A stretch of 64,000 bases of DNA from Petrosia ficiformis (GCA_947044365.1 OX345636.1:45633037-45697036); one strand, 5' to 3'. Counted from the first letter of the stretch, positions 1-10,245 are shown. Notes: generated by a model from the sequence alone, not told the origin. A program made the numbers and translations.

Positions 1-919
1 TTATGAAGAGTCTGACAACAGTGATTCATTTATATATGTGAATGCTATAACAAACACTCAACAGATAATAGATGGACTGATACCAAACACAAGTTATACA
101 GTTGGTGTGAGAGCATATACTATTGCTGGTCCAGGAGAATGGACAGCTATACAAGTCTCAACACTGTTACCAGGTATATCCAGTGTATATAGAACTGTTA
201 TTAATATGTTATTATAATACAGGAATAGAAGATTTAATAGTTGAGATATTAGAAGATATAGTAATCATTAACTGGACACCTCTGAACTACACTGAACTCA
301 CAAGTTATGTACTGGAATACAAACAAACTAATGAACAGACATTTCGTAATGTTACATTTCTAATATCAGTAGTCTCTATAGGATTACCTACATTAGAACA
401 TGATATTGAGTATGTGTTTCAAGTGTATGGTGTCTTCACTATTAATAATGTGAAATATGAGAGTGGGAGATCACCTTTAGTTACTGTAATGATCACAATG
501 GATAGTTCATCAATTGATTCACAGACTTTATCTACTGGTCTAGTAGCAGGTGTATCAGTGTTAAGTATTACTGTTATTATATCAATTGTTGTTAATATTA
601 TCTTGATAGTTATTACTGTAATACTCTTGATCAAGAAACCCAAGGAAAAAGAAAGGTTTTCTATAGACATTAGTAATTATAGTATGAATTATATTCTCTT
701 GTTTTTAGATCCACAATTAAATCTTCTAGTGATATTTATGAAACAATAGAATATTCAAAGTTAGTCACAAGTTAATGAAATAAATATGTTATAACATGTA
801 TACATTATAGGAAGGATATCGGAATGAAAGAGTGTCAGGCATATGGACATGTTGACATATCTCCACAACAACAAGAGGAACAACAAGATGACACTAAAGT
901 TTATGAAGCTGTGTATTGA
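1..919 (+). CDS. 3' end of a fibronectin-III receptor, single-pass membrane protein with tyrosine-rich tail (partial)
   Basis: The gene runs in from the left edge. Exon 1-173 encodes the end of one FN3 domain (GLIPNTSYTVGVRAYT is the typical F/G-strand region). Exon 223-655 encodes a second FN3 domain (W in INWTPLNYTELTSY, then YVFQVYG), a linker and a long hydrophobic membrane segment ending in LLIKKPK. Phases match exactly across 173/223 (phase 1) and 655/709 (phase 2). Exon 709-~763 reads into YETIEYSKL, two overlapping YxxI/YxxL motifs. A last exon starting near 811-815 and stopping at 917-919 gives a tail with AYGHV and VYEAVY. The exact donor of the third exon and the last acceptor are not settled. 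I infer a type I surface receptor with SH2-binding-type motifs. A decayed paralogue lies at 8397-12509. It is more like an orphan FN3 receptor than any named family I can recognise. Confidence 0.72.
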
Positions 920-2188
920 ACAATTACATAAACTGTAATTGGATTAGATGTAGTATATAGTCAATATAGATATTATATGAGGATATAGTATATAGAGGAT
1001 AGAGTCAATAATAAAGTAATCTCAGTAGTTTGTGTTCCATTAATGTAAATGGTAACTTGTTTACCTTTCTGTCTATACAGCTGTATTTGATGTATGTGTT
1101 ACTAATGTACATATGTTTTGTTTCAGTTAATGTCAATTGTTGTTTATAATGATGCAGTAATAATCACTACATACACAATATAACTATTAAATGCAGTGGA
1201 ATGAGTACAGGGGGGTGCAACTGCATCCCCAATAGTTTTAATGTGGGAGTAGTGCATACACATTCAATACAAACTCCCTGTTTGATTATATATACAATAT
1301 TGTGTACATTATTCATTAAAAAGATTTTGCTCCCCCAAAGTAAATATTGTGCCTACTCCACATGGTATATAATTATATAGTGTAATATTATAAATCATTC
1401 ATGTATGTATACTATATAGTTATATATGCACAAGTGATATTATACTGTAAACATGTATCTCCAATGTGAAAGATTGATGATTACTTTATGAGGTAATTAG
1501 TGAATTATGAAAACATAGCTAATACCTATATGTATTGAGTTATATACTGAATAAAAACCGTAATATATAGTGAGTGACACATGATGGTTGCTGCTGTTCT
1601 CTAATTCATGAAGATGATAACATCATCCATTATAGTGAACATCATCACATATAATGGACAGGAATAATTTAGTTATTGGTACTGAGTAGTCTGGGGTATT
1701 GATATTACTCTACAGCTATAACAGTTACTAAATTAATCATGAAAACATATCATGTCAAACAGTATAGCTACTGGTAACTTAATTATAATTATTAGTTATG
1801 ATTAAAAGATCATGAGGGCTGAACTTGACCAGTAGTTAGTATATGTGTATACTAATGAAAAACACATTATAATATGTGGATTAGTATGTACATGTTAATG
1901 TTTAACTATAACTAAACACAAGACATTGTGACTTACTTACTTAACTTAAATTACAGGTCTATTGCAATAACTATAACTAACTAAAATGAAACATGACCAC
2001 TTTTAGTTAGTTAACCACAACTAAATCACTTTAATATAGGCCTAATATTATTTTAGTTAATCAAATATAACTAAATGGAAACTAAACGTTTGAGAAAACC
2101 ATCAATACTAGTACATGTACATGTTACCATGGTGATATAAACACAATTACATCTGTTTTAGAGTACACGTAATTATTACCATGGTGAT
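920..2188. other. non-coding, AT-rich intergenic stretch
   Basis: No exon with credible splice signals seen on either strand. It holds the 3' flank of the FN3 receptor and, near 1953-2096, a copy of the TTAGTTAACTAA repeat family. It ends at the target site of the inverted-LTR retroelement. Confidence 0.5.
1953..2096. repeat. dispersed AACTATAACTAA / TTAGTTAACTAA repeat, copy 1
   Basis: Dense short motifs of the form AACTATAACTAACTAAAA and the complement TTTTAGTTAGTTAAC. The same mosaic occurs at about 21335-21590, 26480-26550, 32818-33012 and 57646-57805, often ending in ACAACACTA. No coding capacity; probably a MITE or simple mobile repeat. Confidence 0.6.
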
Positions 2189-2520
2189 TGTGATGGATCT
2201 ACTGGGTATCCGTCTTCACTTGAATAACTTTTTTCTTTTAACTCTAATAAACTTTTACTTACACACACACTTATATATATTAGCAACTAAGATTACATTC
2301 TTACTGATTAACACAAACTAAATATATAGCAAAATAGAGTTACACCTGCCATAGTGTAGATACACAAAATTAACAGAAACTAAATATGGTAACACAAAGG
2401 TAAAGTGACTAAGTGAGAAATCATAATTACACTAAAATAAATCACCATTAATAAAATAAGACTAACACATGAGACACAATAAGACGATTTACCTAATAAG
2501 ATAGTTCTTAATCCATTACA
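2189..2520 (+). repeat. left LTR (332 bp)
   Basis: Starts TGTGATGGATC and ends TCCATTACA, with the TG...CA termini expected of an LTR. It is directly followed by CTCATT and the primer-binding site. It contains AATAAA near its left side and a TATATATA run. Its exact reverse complement forms the right end of the element. Confidence 0.9.
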
Positions 2521-2526
2521 CTCATT

Positions 2527-2545
2527 TGGTGGCAGAGGTGGGATT
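2527..2545 (+). promoter_or_regulatory. primer-binding site, probably tRNA-Leu
   Basis: TGGTGGCAGAGGTGGGATT begins 6 nt after the LTR. From memory of animal tRNA-Leu 3' ends (AATCCCACCGCTGCCA plus CCA) it pairs at 18 of 19 positions. This marks the left LTR as the true 5' LTR in the usual orientation. Confidence 0.75.
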
Positions 2546-2580
2546 GTTGCGCCGAAAAAGAGAAAGAGAATTCAATTTGT

Positions 2581-4719
2581 ATGACAACAAGGTCAGGAGT
2601 AAATTACAAACCAAGCATGGACAGTGAAAGTCAACAAGGAGCTAGACAGGAAAACCATGATGGTCTTGGAGAAGCTAGTCTTAGCCGAATGTTGCAATCA
2701 TTGCTCGAAGATCGGCAACAGCGGGAGACGGAGCTGGCCGAGGAGCGTAAATGCAGAGAAGAGGAGCGCCGAATTCGTGAAGAAGAATTACTACGAGAGA
2801 GGACCCGTCGAGATGAAGAGGTTAATCAGCAGATGGGTTTGCTGAGAGGTCTGATAGAAGTTATTCATCAGCAGGGAGAGACTGCAGCTATGAGAGCTGA
2901 GAAAGATAGGGATGTCAGGGTTGCGAAATTAACCGAGGAGGATGACATCGAAGCCTACTTAACCACTTTCGAAAGATTAATGACTGTCTATGAAATACCA
3001 GAAGAGCGATGGGTCTTCAAGTTGGCTCCACAGCTTATTGGAAAAGCACAGCAGGCGTATGCTGCTTTAGGAGAGGAAGAAGCTAGGGACTATGCACAGC
3101 TAAAGACAGCAATTTTACGTCGGTACGACATTAACGAAGAAACGTACCGTCAAAGATTTCGATCCACAAGAAAGATTTCAGGAGAAACCAACCGCGAACT
3201 GGTGGCAAGACTATACGATCTTGCGAGTAGATGGATGCTGGGACGTAAAACAGTCGAGGAACTGAAGGATTTGGTGATATTGGAACAGTTATTATACATA
3301 CTACCAGAGGATGTGCGGATTTGGGTGAAAGAGAGGAAGCCCAAGTCCAGCATAGAAGCGGGGCAACTAGCAGATGATTACATGCAGGCCAGACAAGAAG
3401 GGTCGGCGATAAGGCGCGGAGAACTTAAGAGAACTGTTGAAAGGAAGAATCCTCAGACCATTCGATGCTACAAGTGCCAGAAGTTGGGACATATCGCCAA
3501 GGACTGTCCTGTGACAGCTCACAAACCATCACCAGATCTCGGGAGGGACAAGGAGCATATAAGACAATTCGAGAGGCCAAAAAGAGATTTGAAATACATC
3601 GAATGTTTCAACTGTCACCAGAAGGGCCATTACTCATCAAATTGTCCCCACAATGCCATGTACTGTACAGAAAGGAAGGCGAATTACACTGGTACTTCCA
3701 TCGTGAGAGAGTGGCGAGGAGTGGCAAAGCCAGGAGTTGTTAAGCCAGGATTTATAGAGGGCAAATATGTGAGTGATATTTTGCTGGACACAGGATATTC
3801 GAGAACATTAGTAAGGCAAGATTTGGTACCTGAGAAAAGCCGTTCGCAAACAGAGGTAGTAGCCATAAGGTGTGCTCATGGAGATACCATTTTGTATCCA
3901 CTTGCCCAGGTGCAAGTAAAGATAGATGGATATTGTCTGGAGGTTGAAGCTGCAGTGTTTGATACACTGCCTACATCGATGTTACTTGGGACAGATGTTC
4001 CAGAGATGGTGAATCTATTGGGTCTCACTAAGAGCACAAATCAGATGGAAAAGAGATCCAGCAATGAGGCTCTAATGACCACGACTAGAGCACAGACAAA
4101 GTTACAGATGGAGGATGAAGAAAATTGTCAGCTGAAACAAGTACACTCTGGAGTTAAGGCAAAGGCGATAGAAAAGATGGAGGAAAACAAATGTACAGAG
4201 GAAGGCACTCAAGACAAGGATAGCTGGATGTTTGAATTCAACGATGAACTGTTTGGGACAGGACGCCAGAAGCCTAGGCTGACGAGGAGTGAGAAACGAG
4301 CAATTAAACAAGAGTACAGACAGGACCAGGGTCTGGAAAAAGAAAAGGACAGCGAAAACACAGAAGAAAAGGACAGTGAAGACACCAGAGTTAATCGCCA
4401 TGGGGTAGACATCAGCCTGGAGGAATTGAAGACTCTACAAGAAACCGACAGCACTCTGGATGCCATTAGACGAGCTATTCATCACCCTTCCAGCAAAGCA
4501 GGTACTGGATTTTTCAAAAGAGATGGGTTGATGTATAGACAATGGACACCATTAAAACAGAATGGGGAATCAACAGTGGAACAACTGGTACTCCCACTTC
4601 AGTGTCGAAAAACTGTCCTAACCCTAGCTCATACGATACCACTCTCAGGTCATCTAGGTAAGGACAAGACGGCCCGTCGAATCCTCCAAAGATGTAGCAG
4701 ATTTCTGTCAAAGATGTGA
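2581..4719 (+). CDS. gag-pro: Gag - aspartic protease - integrase zinc-domain start (retroelement ORF1)
   Basis: 712 codons from ATG 2581. Residues ~40-95 are a charged E/R-rich coiled coil. Residues ~115-260 look like a retrotransposon Gag capsid region. Two CCHC zinc knuckles follow: CYKCQKLGHIAKDC (296-309) and CFNCHQKGHYSSNC (342-355). The protease active site is LLDTGYS (D403-T404-G405) with a later LLGTD flap-region motif. The C-terminus carries GFFKRDGLMYRQW and then the integrase His pair (H684, H691). The expected Cys pair is not reached in this frame: the reading frame is lost near 4685-4695 and stops at 4719. Relative to Gypsy integrases the His-to-Cys spacing is about ten residues short, so a small deletion plus frameshift is likely rather than programmed frameshifting. 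Confidence 0.9.
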   Translation: MTTRSGVNYKPSMDSESQQGARQENHDGLGEASLSRMLQSLLEDRQQRETELAEERKCREEERRIREEELLRERTRRDEEVNQQMGLLRGLIEVIHQQGETAAMRAEKDRDVRVAKLTEEDDIEAYLTTFERLMTVYEIPEERWVFKLAPQLIGKAQQAYAALGEEEARDYAQLKTAILRRYDINEETYRQRFRSTRKISGETNRELVARLYDLASRWMLGRKTVEELKDLVILEQLLYILPEDVRIWVKERKPKSSIEAGQLADDYMQARQEGSAIRRGELKRTVERKNPQTIRCYKCQKLGHIAKDCPVTAHKPSPDLGRDKEHIRQFERPKRDLKYIECFNCHQKGHYSSNCPHNAMYCTERKANYTGTSIVREWRGVAKPGVVKPGFIEGKYVSDILLDTGYSRTLVRQDLVPEKSRSQTEVVAIRCAHGDTILYPLAQVQVKIDGYCLEVEAAVFDTLPTSMLLGTDVPEMVNLLGLTKSTNQMEKRSSNEALMTTTRAQTKLQMEDEENCQLKQVHSGVKAKAIEKMEENKCTEEGTQDKDSWMFEFNDELFGTGRQKPRLTRSEKRAIKQEYRQDQGLEKEKDSENTEEKDSEDTRVNRHGVDISLEELKTLQETDSTLDAIRRAIHHPSSKAGTGFFKRDGLMYRQWTPLKQNGESTVEQLVLPLQCRKTVLTLAHTIPLSGHLGKDKTARRILQRCSRFLSKM

Positions 4720-4807
4720 AGTTTGCCAGAAGACAGCACATCACAGAGTTCGTCATGCACCACTTGTACCCTTACCGATAATTTCTGAGCCGTTTGAGAG
4801 AATCGCA

Positions 4808-7162
4808 ATGGACATTGTGGGGCCTTTACCAAAGAGCCGTTCAGGGAAAAGATACATACTGGTTGTGTGTGACTACGCTACAAGGTACCCTGAGGCCATC
4901 CCACTGAAGTCCATTGATGCGGAATGTATTGCTGAGGAATTAGTTACTTTATTCTCTAGGGTTGGTGTGCCTAAGGAAATCTTAACAGATCAAGAAAGTA
5001 ACTTCACTTCCCAACTACTCACTGAGATCTATAGAATGCTTCATATACATCCGATCAGGACAACACCTTACCACCCTCAAACGGATGGTCTAGTGGAAAG
5101 GTTCAACCAAACCTTGAAAGCGATGCTAAGGAAGACTTCTCTCAGTGAAGGTAAAGATTGGGATAAACTAATTCCATATTTATTATTTGCATACAGGGAA
5201 GTACCACAAGCATCTACTGGTTTCTCACCCTTTGAGTTACTGTATGGGAGATCTGTACGTGGACCACTGGATGTTCTAAAAGAAGCATGGGAATCTGAAA
5301 AACGAAGTAAAGAGAGTGTTGTCTCACATGTATTGTCAGTGCGGGACAAGCTAGACAAAATGTCCAAGATTGTACAACAGAACTTATCTACATCTCAAAG
5401 AACACAGAAACGATGGTATGATCAGAATGCTCGGAAGAGGGAATTTCAACTCAATGAGACAGTGTTGGTTCTTTTACCTACTGTCAACAACAAGTTACTA
5501 GCTCAATGGCAGGGTCCTTACCAAATTGTAAAACGAATAGGAAAAGTAAACTATCTTATCAATATGCATGATTGTAGAAAAAGACGGAGAGTATTTCATG
5601 TGAATATGTTGCGTAAATGGCATGTTTCCCCCACAGTTAGCTTATGGGCTGAAGAGCTGTCTGAAAGTGATCCAGAGGATGACGTACCAATCTGGAATGA
5701 GGGTAGAGCTGAAGATACCCCAAAATTTGGTGATCAGCTGGATCCAGAGCAGCAGTCTGAACTGCAAGAGCTGTTGAGAAGCTACCAAGATGTCTTTCAA
5801 AACATACCTGGTCGAACAAACATGACTCAGCACAACATAGTTTCAGGTTCAGCTAGCCCAGTGAAGTTACCACCATACAGATTACCATATGTCTATCATG
5901 ACACAGTGAAGCAGGAATTGGAGGAGATGTTAACTAGCGGGATAATTGAACCATCATGCAGTGAATGGAGTGCTCCTATTGTTTTAATCAAGAAAAAAGA
6001 TGGATCCCTGAGACTGTGTGTGGACTATAGGCGTTTGAATGCTGTCTTGGAAACAGATGCTTATCCAATGCCACGTGTTGATGATCTAATTGATCAATTG
6101 GGGAAAGCAACCGTTTTTTCTACCATAGACTTGACAAAAGGATATTGGCAGGTGCCTGTTGCTAAAGAAGCCCGATCTAAGACGGCATTTGCAACACCTT
6201 TTGGACTTTACCAGTTCAATGTGATGCCATTTGGTCTGCAGGGTGCACCAGCAACTTTCCAGCGACTAATGAATAGAGTACTTAATGGGTTAGAGGAATT
6301 TTCAGGAGCTTATCTGGATGATTTGATTATTTTTAGCAGAACATGGGATGAGCACCTTCGTCATCTGTCTGCTGTGCTGGACCGAGTTAGAGCAGCCGGA
6401 CTGACAGCAAAGATGAAGAAATGTCAGTTCGGAACATCTCAATGCCTATGTCTAGGACACATTGTTGGAGGTGGAAATGTTTCTCCAGATCTGTCAAAGA
6501 TGGAAGCAGTGTCAGCAATGGGAGTTCCAAAGACCAAGAAGAAAGTGAGGACCTTCCTTGGGTTAACAGGGTATTACCGCCGGTTCATACCTAACTATTC
6601 CTCCATTGCAGCCCCACTTACTGACCTGACAAGAAAGTCAGCGCCAAATCAAGTCACATGGAATGAAGAATGTGAAAAAGCCTTCCATAGCTTAAAGAAA
6701 GTGCTATGCACTTCACCTATTCTGTGTAGTCCTGACTTCAACAAACCATTCTTCCTACAAACAGATGCTTCAGAACGCGGGGTTGGAGCTGTTCTCAGTC
6801 AGAGGGATGGTAATGGTTATGACCACCCCATATCTTATTTCAGTCGAAAGCTCTTACCTAGGGAACAGCGATATTCTACCGTCGAGAAAGAGTGCCTAGC
6901 CATAAAACTTGGGGTGCAAGCTTTTAAAGTGTATCTACTGGGAAGAAAATTTACGATCCAGACAGATCATCGCTCCCTCGTCTGGCTTGATCAGTTAAAG
7001 GAAGGTAACTCTCGACTAACAAGATGGAGTTTGGCACTTCAACCATATGACTTTGAAGTCACCCACCGTGCTGGTAATACAAACCAAAATGCAGATGCTC
7101 TATCTAGAATACAACAAACTGAGTTTGTTGCTGGAGAGGGGGAAAGGAGTGTAATGGATTAA
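4808..7162 (+). CDS. pol: integrase core - reverse transcriptase - RNase H (retroelement ORF2)
   Basis: 784 codons from the first ATG; the open frame extends upstream to about 4691 and includes the integrase CxxC pair (TGT at 4706 and 4715), so ATG 4808 may not be the natural start. Integrase core has the D,D35E triad: D2 (MDIVGP), D61 (TDQESNF), E97 (VERFNQTL). A GPY/F-like module follows (QWQGPYQIV, VNMLRKW). Reverse transcriptase follows in frame: WSAPIVLIKKKDGSLRLCVD, FSTIDLTKGYWQ and YLDD at 502-505. RNase H follows (LQTDASERGVGAVLSQ, QTDHRSLVWL, NADALSRI). The RT/RNase H type is Ty3/Gypsy, but IN lies before RT, as in copia and Gmr1-like elements. The ORF runs through the polypurine tract and stops inside the right LTR at 7160-7162. 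Confidence 0.92.
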   Translation: MDIVGPLPKSRSGKRYILVVCDYATRYPEAIPLKSIDAECIAEELVTLFSRVGVPKEILTDQESNFTSQLLTEIYRMLHIHPIRTTPYHPQTDGLVERFNQTLKAMLRKTSLSEGKDWDKLIPYLLFAYREVPQASTGFSPFELLYGRSVRGPLDVLKEAWESEKRSKESVVSHVLSVRDKLDKMSKIVQQNLSTSQRTQKRWYDQNARKREFQLNETVLVLLPTVNNKLLAQWQGPYQIVKRIGKVNYLINMHDCRKRRRVFHVNMLRKWHVSPTVSLWAEELSESDPEDDVPIWNEGRAEDTPKFGDQLDPEQQSELQELLRSYQDVFQNIPGRTNMTQHNIVSGSASPVKLPPYRLPYVYHDTVKQELEEMLTSGIIEPSCSEWSAPIVLIKKKDGSLRLCVDYRRLNAVLETDAYPMPRVDDLIDQLGKATVFSTIDLTKGYWQVPVAKEARSKTAFATPFGLYQFNVMPFGLQGAPATFQRLMNRVLNGLEEFSGAYLDDLIIFSRTWDEHLRHLSAVLDRVRAAGLTAKMKKCQFGTSQCLCLGHIVGGGNVSPDLSKMEAVSAMGVPKTKKKVRTFLGLTGYYRRFIPNYSSIAAPLTDLTRKSAPNQVTWNEECEKAFHSLKKVLCTSPILCSPDFNKPFFLQTDASERGVGAVLSQRDGNGYDHPISYFSRKLLPREQRYSTVEKECLAIKLGVQAFKVYLLGRKFTIQTDHRSLVWLDQLKEGNSRLTRWSLALQPYDFEVTHRAGNTNQNADALSRIQQTEFVAGEGERSVMD
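7133..7149 (+). promoter_or_regulatory. polypurine tract
   Basis: GGAGAGGGGGAAAGGAG, uninterrupted purines directly abutting the first base of the right LTR (7150), as expected for the plus-strand primer of an LTR retroelement. Confidence 0.85.
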
Positions 7163-7481
7163 GAACTATCTTATTAGGTAAATCGTCTTATTGTGTCTCA
7201 TGTGTTAGTCTTATTTTATTAATGGTGATTTATTTTAGTGTAATTATGATTTCTCACTTAGTCACTTTACCTTTGTGTTACCATATTTAGTTTCTGTTAA
7301 TTTTGTGTATCTACACTATGGCAGGTGTAACTCTATTTTGCTATATATTTAGTTTGTGTTAATCAGTAAGAATGTAATCTTAGTTGCTAATATATATAAG
7401 TGTGTGTGTAAGTAAAAGTTTATTAGAGTTAAAAGAAAAAAGTTATTCAAGTGAAGACGGATACCCAGTAGATCCATCACA
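7150..7481 (-). repeat. right LTR, inverted orientation (332 bp)
   Basis: Exact reverse complement of 2189-2520, same length. It begins TGTAATGGATT right after the polypurine tract and ends CCATCACA before the GTGAT target duplication. Confidence 0.9.
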
Positions 7482-8396
7482 GTGATACAGGGTAAGATGA
7501 TAAATATATGGATCTATGGTGGAGGTATGGATCTGGTAACTAGTAAAGGAACAAAGTTGTGATTACTATGGAACATACAACGAAGATATTATTATTTTAT
7601 AATATAAAACTAATCAGTGATATATTATTGGATGGTAGTCATAAGATATTAGATGAATGTAGTCCACCATTAACAGGAAAGAACTGTGTGAATTGTATTA
7701 TTACTGAAAGAACTGTGTGAATTGTATTATTACTGAAATTGTATGTGTACATATGTATAAACGTTGTGTTTAGGATATGTTTAAAGAGAAGGGTCAGATA
7801 CTTATTGAAATTTCAGAAAGGGTCACTGTTAATGATATGAAACAAGCAGCAGGTATTAAATGTACAAGAAATAAATCATTGTATGATTTATTTATAGTAG
7901 TTATAAGTGATTATTGATTGGGAGGAGTATTTACTGTTTCATGACAAATGTATTGGTTAGTGCAGTTGAAAGGATTTAACAATTAGTTGTTGTCTAGGAG
8001 ATACATACATCTAACATCATAGCTACTTTGTACTAATTATATTAAAATATGTAAAAGATATATGTACTAATTATTATCAAATAATATCTATCATGCCTAA
8101 TATCTCGTATTAGATGCACAAAGAAGGTTTGGAGACCTGAAATGATTAAATTAAAATATTTATTCTGCTTCTTTGTATATCTATTCAACAGCATAAGGTA
8201 ATTGACACTACAATTATTGGATTATAATTAGTATAGGTATATATTATATATAACTATGCAATCATAATAACAACATGACCAATTAAATTACTATGCCTTG
8301 TAACTATACTAACCAATAAATTAGTTATTTTAACAATTTATATTTGGGGTGTATTTGTCATTCCGGAGTATCACTGTTAATTATTTCTTGTTGAAG
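7482..8396 (+). other. region upstream of FN3 pseudogene, with one exon-like stretch
   Basis: No recognised gene. The stretch 7774-7852 is flanked by TAG and GTATTA and reads openly (DMFKEKGQILIEISERVTVN). About 200 bases upstream 7569-7673 is also open (MEHTTKILLFYN). A 28-bp tandem duplication (AACTGTGTGAATTGTATTAT) sits near 7682-7737. These could be exons of an unrecognised gene or remnants; I cannot assign a function. Confidence 0.3.
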
Positions 8397-8490
8397 ATGA
8401 ATATATCATCAGTATTATATATAATAGTACTAGTAGTATGTTCATTATCAGGAATACAAGGACAAAATAGACCCATACTACCAGTAGGAG
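8397..8490 (+). CDS. signal-peptide exon of the FN3 pseudogene
   Basis: Reads MNISSVLYIIVLVVCSLSGI followed by QGQNRP, a classic secretory signal with a likely cleavage after QG. It ends in phase 1 at a GTAAAT donor. The first following FN3 block does not join it in a clean phase. Confidence 0.7.
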
Positions 8491-10245
8491 GTAAATCTTT
8501 ATGAAGTTGTTATGTATTACATTCTCAATACTATATTAGCATAGTTGTATATTTGTATATTTGTGGGCTGAGTATCTTGAACTAGTATTACCAGACTACT
8601 ATATAATTACATCTCAACAATTCTCTGATATTGAGAGTGATGATGATGATGGTTATTATAACTAACCTGAGGGTATTTAATGTACATGTTGCATCATATT
8701 AGAAAAACTTATGGAGCCTTTTACTTATCCTAGTGGTTTAGTTTGTTATATAAAATGGCAACATTTAAAGATTAGCTTTTTAATAACCCATTCTGATTAT
8801 CACAGTTATATATGCTCATTCAACTACATGCGAATTATATTTCAATTCTTGGAGACAGATAACACATTCATTAGCATTGAAGTTGTAAAATTACTTGGTA
8901 TGGACATATGAGTGTTTTTGGAGTGAGTCTGGTCTTTGAAAAGCAAATTTCATTATTATCTCGTTTTAATTTGAAACATTATTTTGTGTGAAGTCACGGA
9001 TGATAACAACATTATAAACCCAAAAATTAATAGGATATAAAATATGAAAGTCAGAATGCCAGACATACAATGCATTTAAACCCTTAAATCTTTAAGTAAA
9101 CTACACTACATTTACATTCTTGGGGACAATTAACATTTATGAGCAACAGTAAAGCTTGGTATGGACTTATGAGTGTTTTGTAAGTGAGTGTGTTCATTTG
9201 TGGTTTACACATGTATGTCATATATACATTTGTTTTTATATTACATGTACATGTTAGACTCTATAATGGCTCACTGATCTTTAAATCTAGGGTTGTCACT
9301 TCATGTGTTGTAGCTATATTACACATTCAAAACAGTATAGATCTAATACCTATACAGAATACAGAAATTATATAGTAGTGAATAAAGATCACTAAGCTTA
9401 AAAAATATTCCTAATTTCAAGTCTTTTACAAATTCATTAATCCATTAATAAATTTGTTGTAAAGTGTGGTTTTTTCATAGATGATTAATTTTATAATTTC
9501 TGCAATTTCTGCCACCCCCACTCTCACACTAACACGATTGGGTACAAATCTGCTTCACGTACAACTCTCCTGGACAGGATCATCACCAAGATATGAGGTG
9601 TTCTATTCTCTCAATGGTAGTAATGATATTCAGAGTTTAGTAAAAACAACTGATACAACATACAGTGTGACGTCCGGACTCACTCAGGATCACACATATG
9701 AGTTCTTTGTGGTATCATATGGTAATGATGGTATACTCCTGTACTACCCAGTGTTATTAGTAATATTGAGAGTGTGATATTAAGTAAGTGATAGTAAACA
9801 TCTAGTGTATTATAATCACTATATAACTGATTACCCTCAGCACTACCATCAGTGAGTGACCTCACAGCTACTTCTACTAGTTAACACTATTACTCTGACA
9901 TGGATTGAACCTGATCCAATCCCTTCTAATGGTCACATTGCAATACTTCAGTGTGAGACATCATTTGAAGCTTTTAGACAAGAACACTCTAGCTCACCAC
10001 CACTTGTGTTCAGTCAACTTCAGTGATATTAATCCTGGTAATTATTGTAATATCACATTCATTGGAACATTGGAACTGAGTCCATTGAGTTTGATCGTGG
10101 TAATGCTGTTACCACTCTCCCTGCTGGTGAGTTGAAAAATGATATTATGAATTAGAACTGGGCAACAGATAAAGAATGGATCTGGGTATCAGCTACATCT
10201 AATTTTTCTCAAGAATTTTACATAGCACACAACCCACCCACCACC

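Larger units (their letters stand above)
2189..7481 (+). mobile_element. Ty3/Gypsy-type retroelement with inverted long terminal repeats
   Basis: A complete unit of 5293 bp. Ends: a 332-bp repeat at 2189-2520 and its reverse complement at 7150-7481, with no mismatch found by eye. Both start TGT and end ACA. Flanks are GTGAT at 2184-2188 and GTGAT at 7482-7486, a perfect 5-bp target duplication, so the unit has the outer boundaries of an integrase-mediated insertion. A primer-binding site lies 6 nt after the left LTR and a polypurine tract abuts the right LTR. Two ORFs encode Gag-protease-integrase zinc domain and integrase core-RT-RNase H. Known LTR elements have direct LTRs; DIRS-type elements have inverted ends but use a tyrosine recombinase, which is absent here. 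Identical LTRs imply a recent insertion. The integrase region is broken by a small deletion, so this copy is probably not autonomous. Confidence 0.9.

Noticed and set aside
3150..5833. Minus-strand ORFs within the retroelement
   Set aside because: Shadows of the gag and pol frames; no independent features.
2189..7481. DIRS-type or Ngaro element because of inverted ends
   Set aside because: No tyrosine recombinase; a D,D35E integrase, PBS, PPT and a 5-bp target duplication are present.
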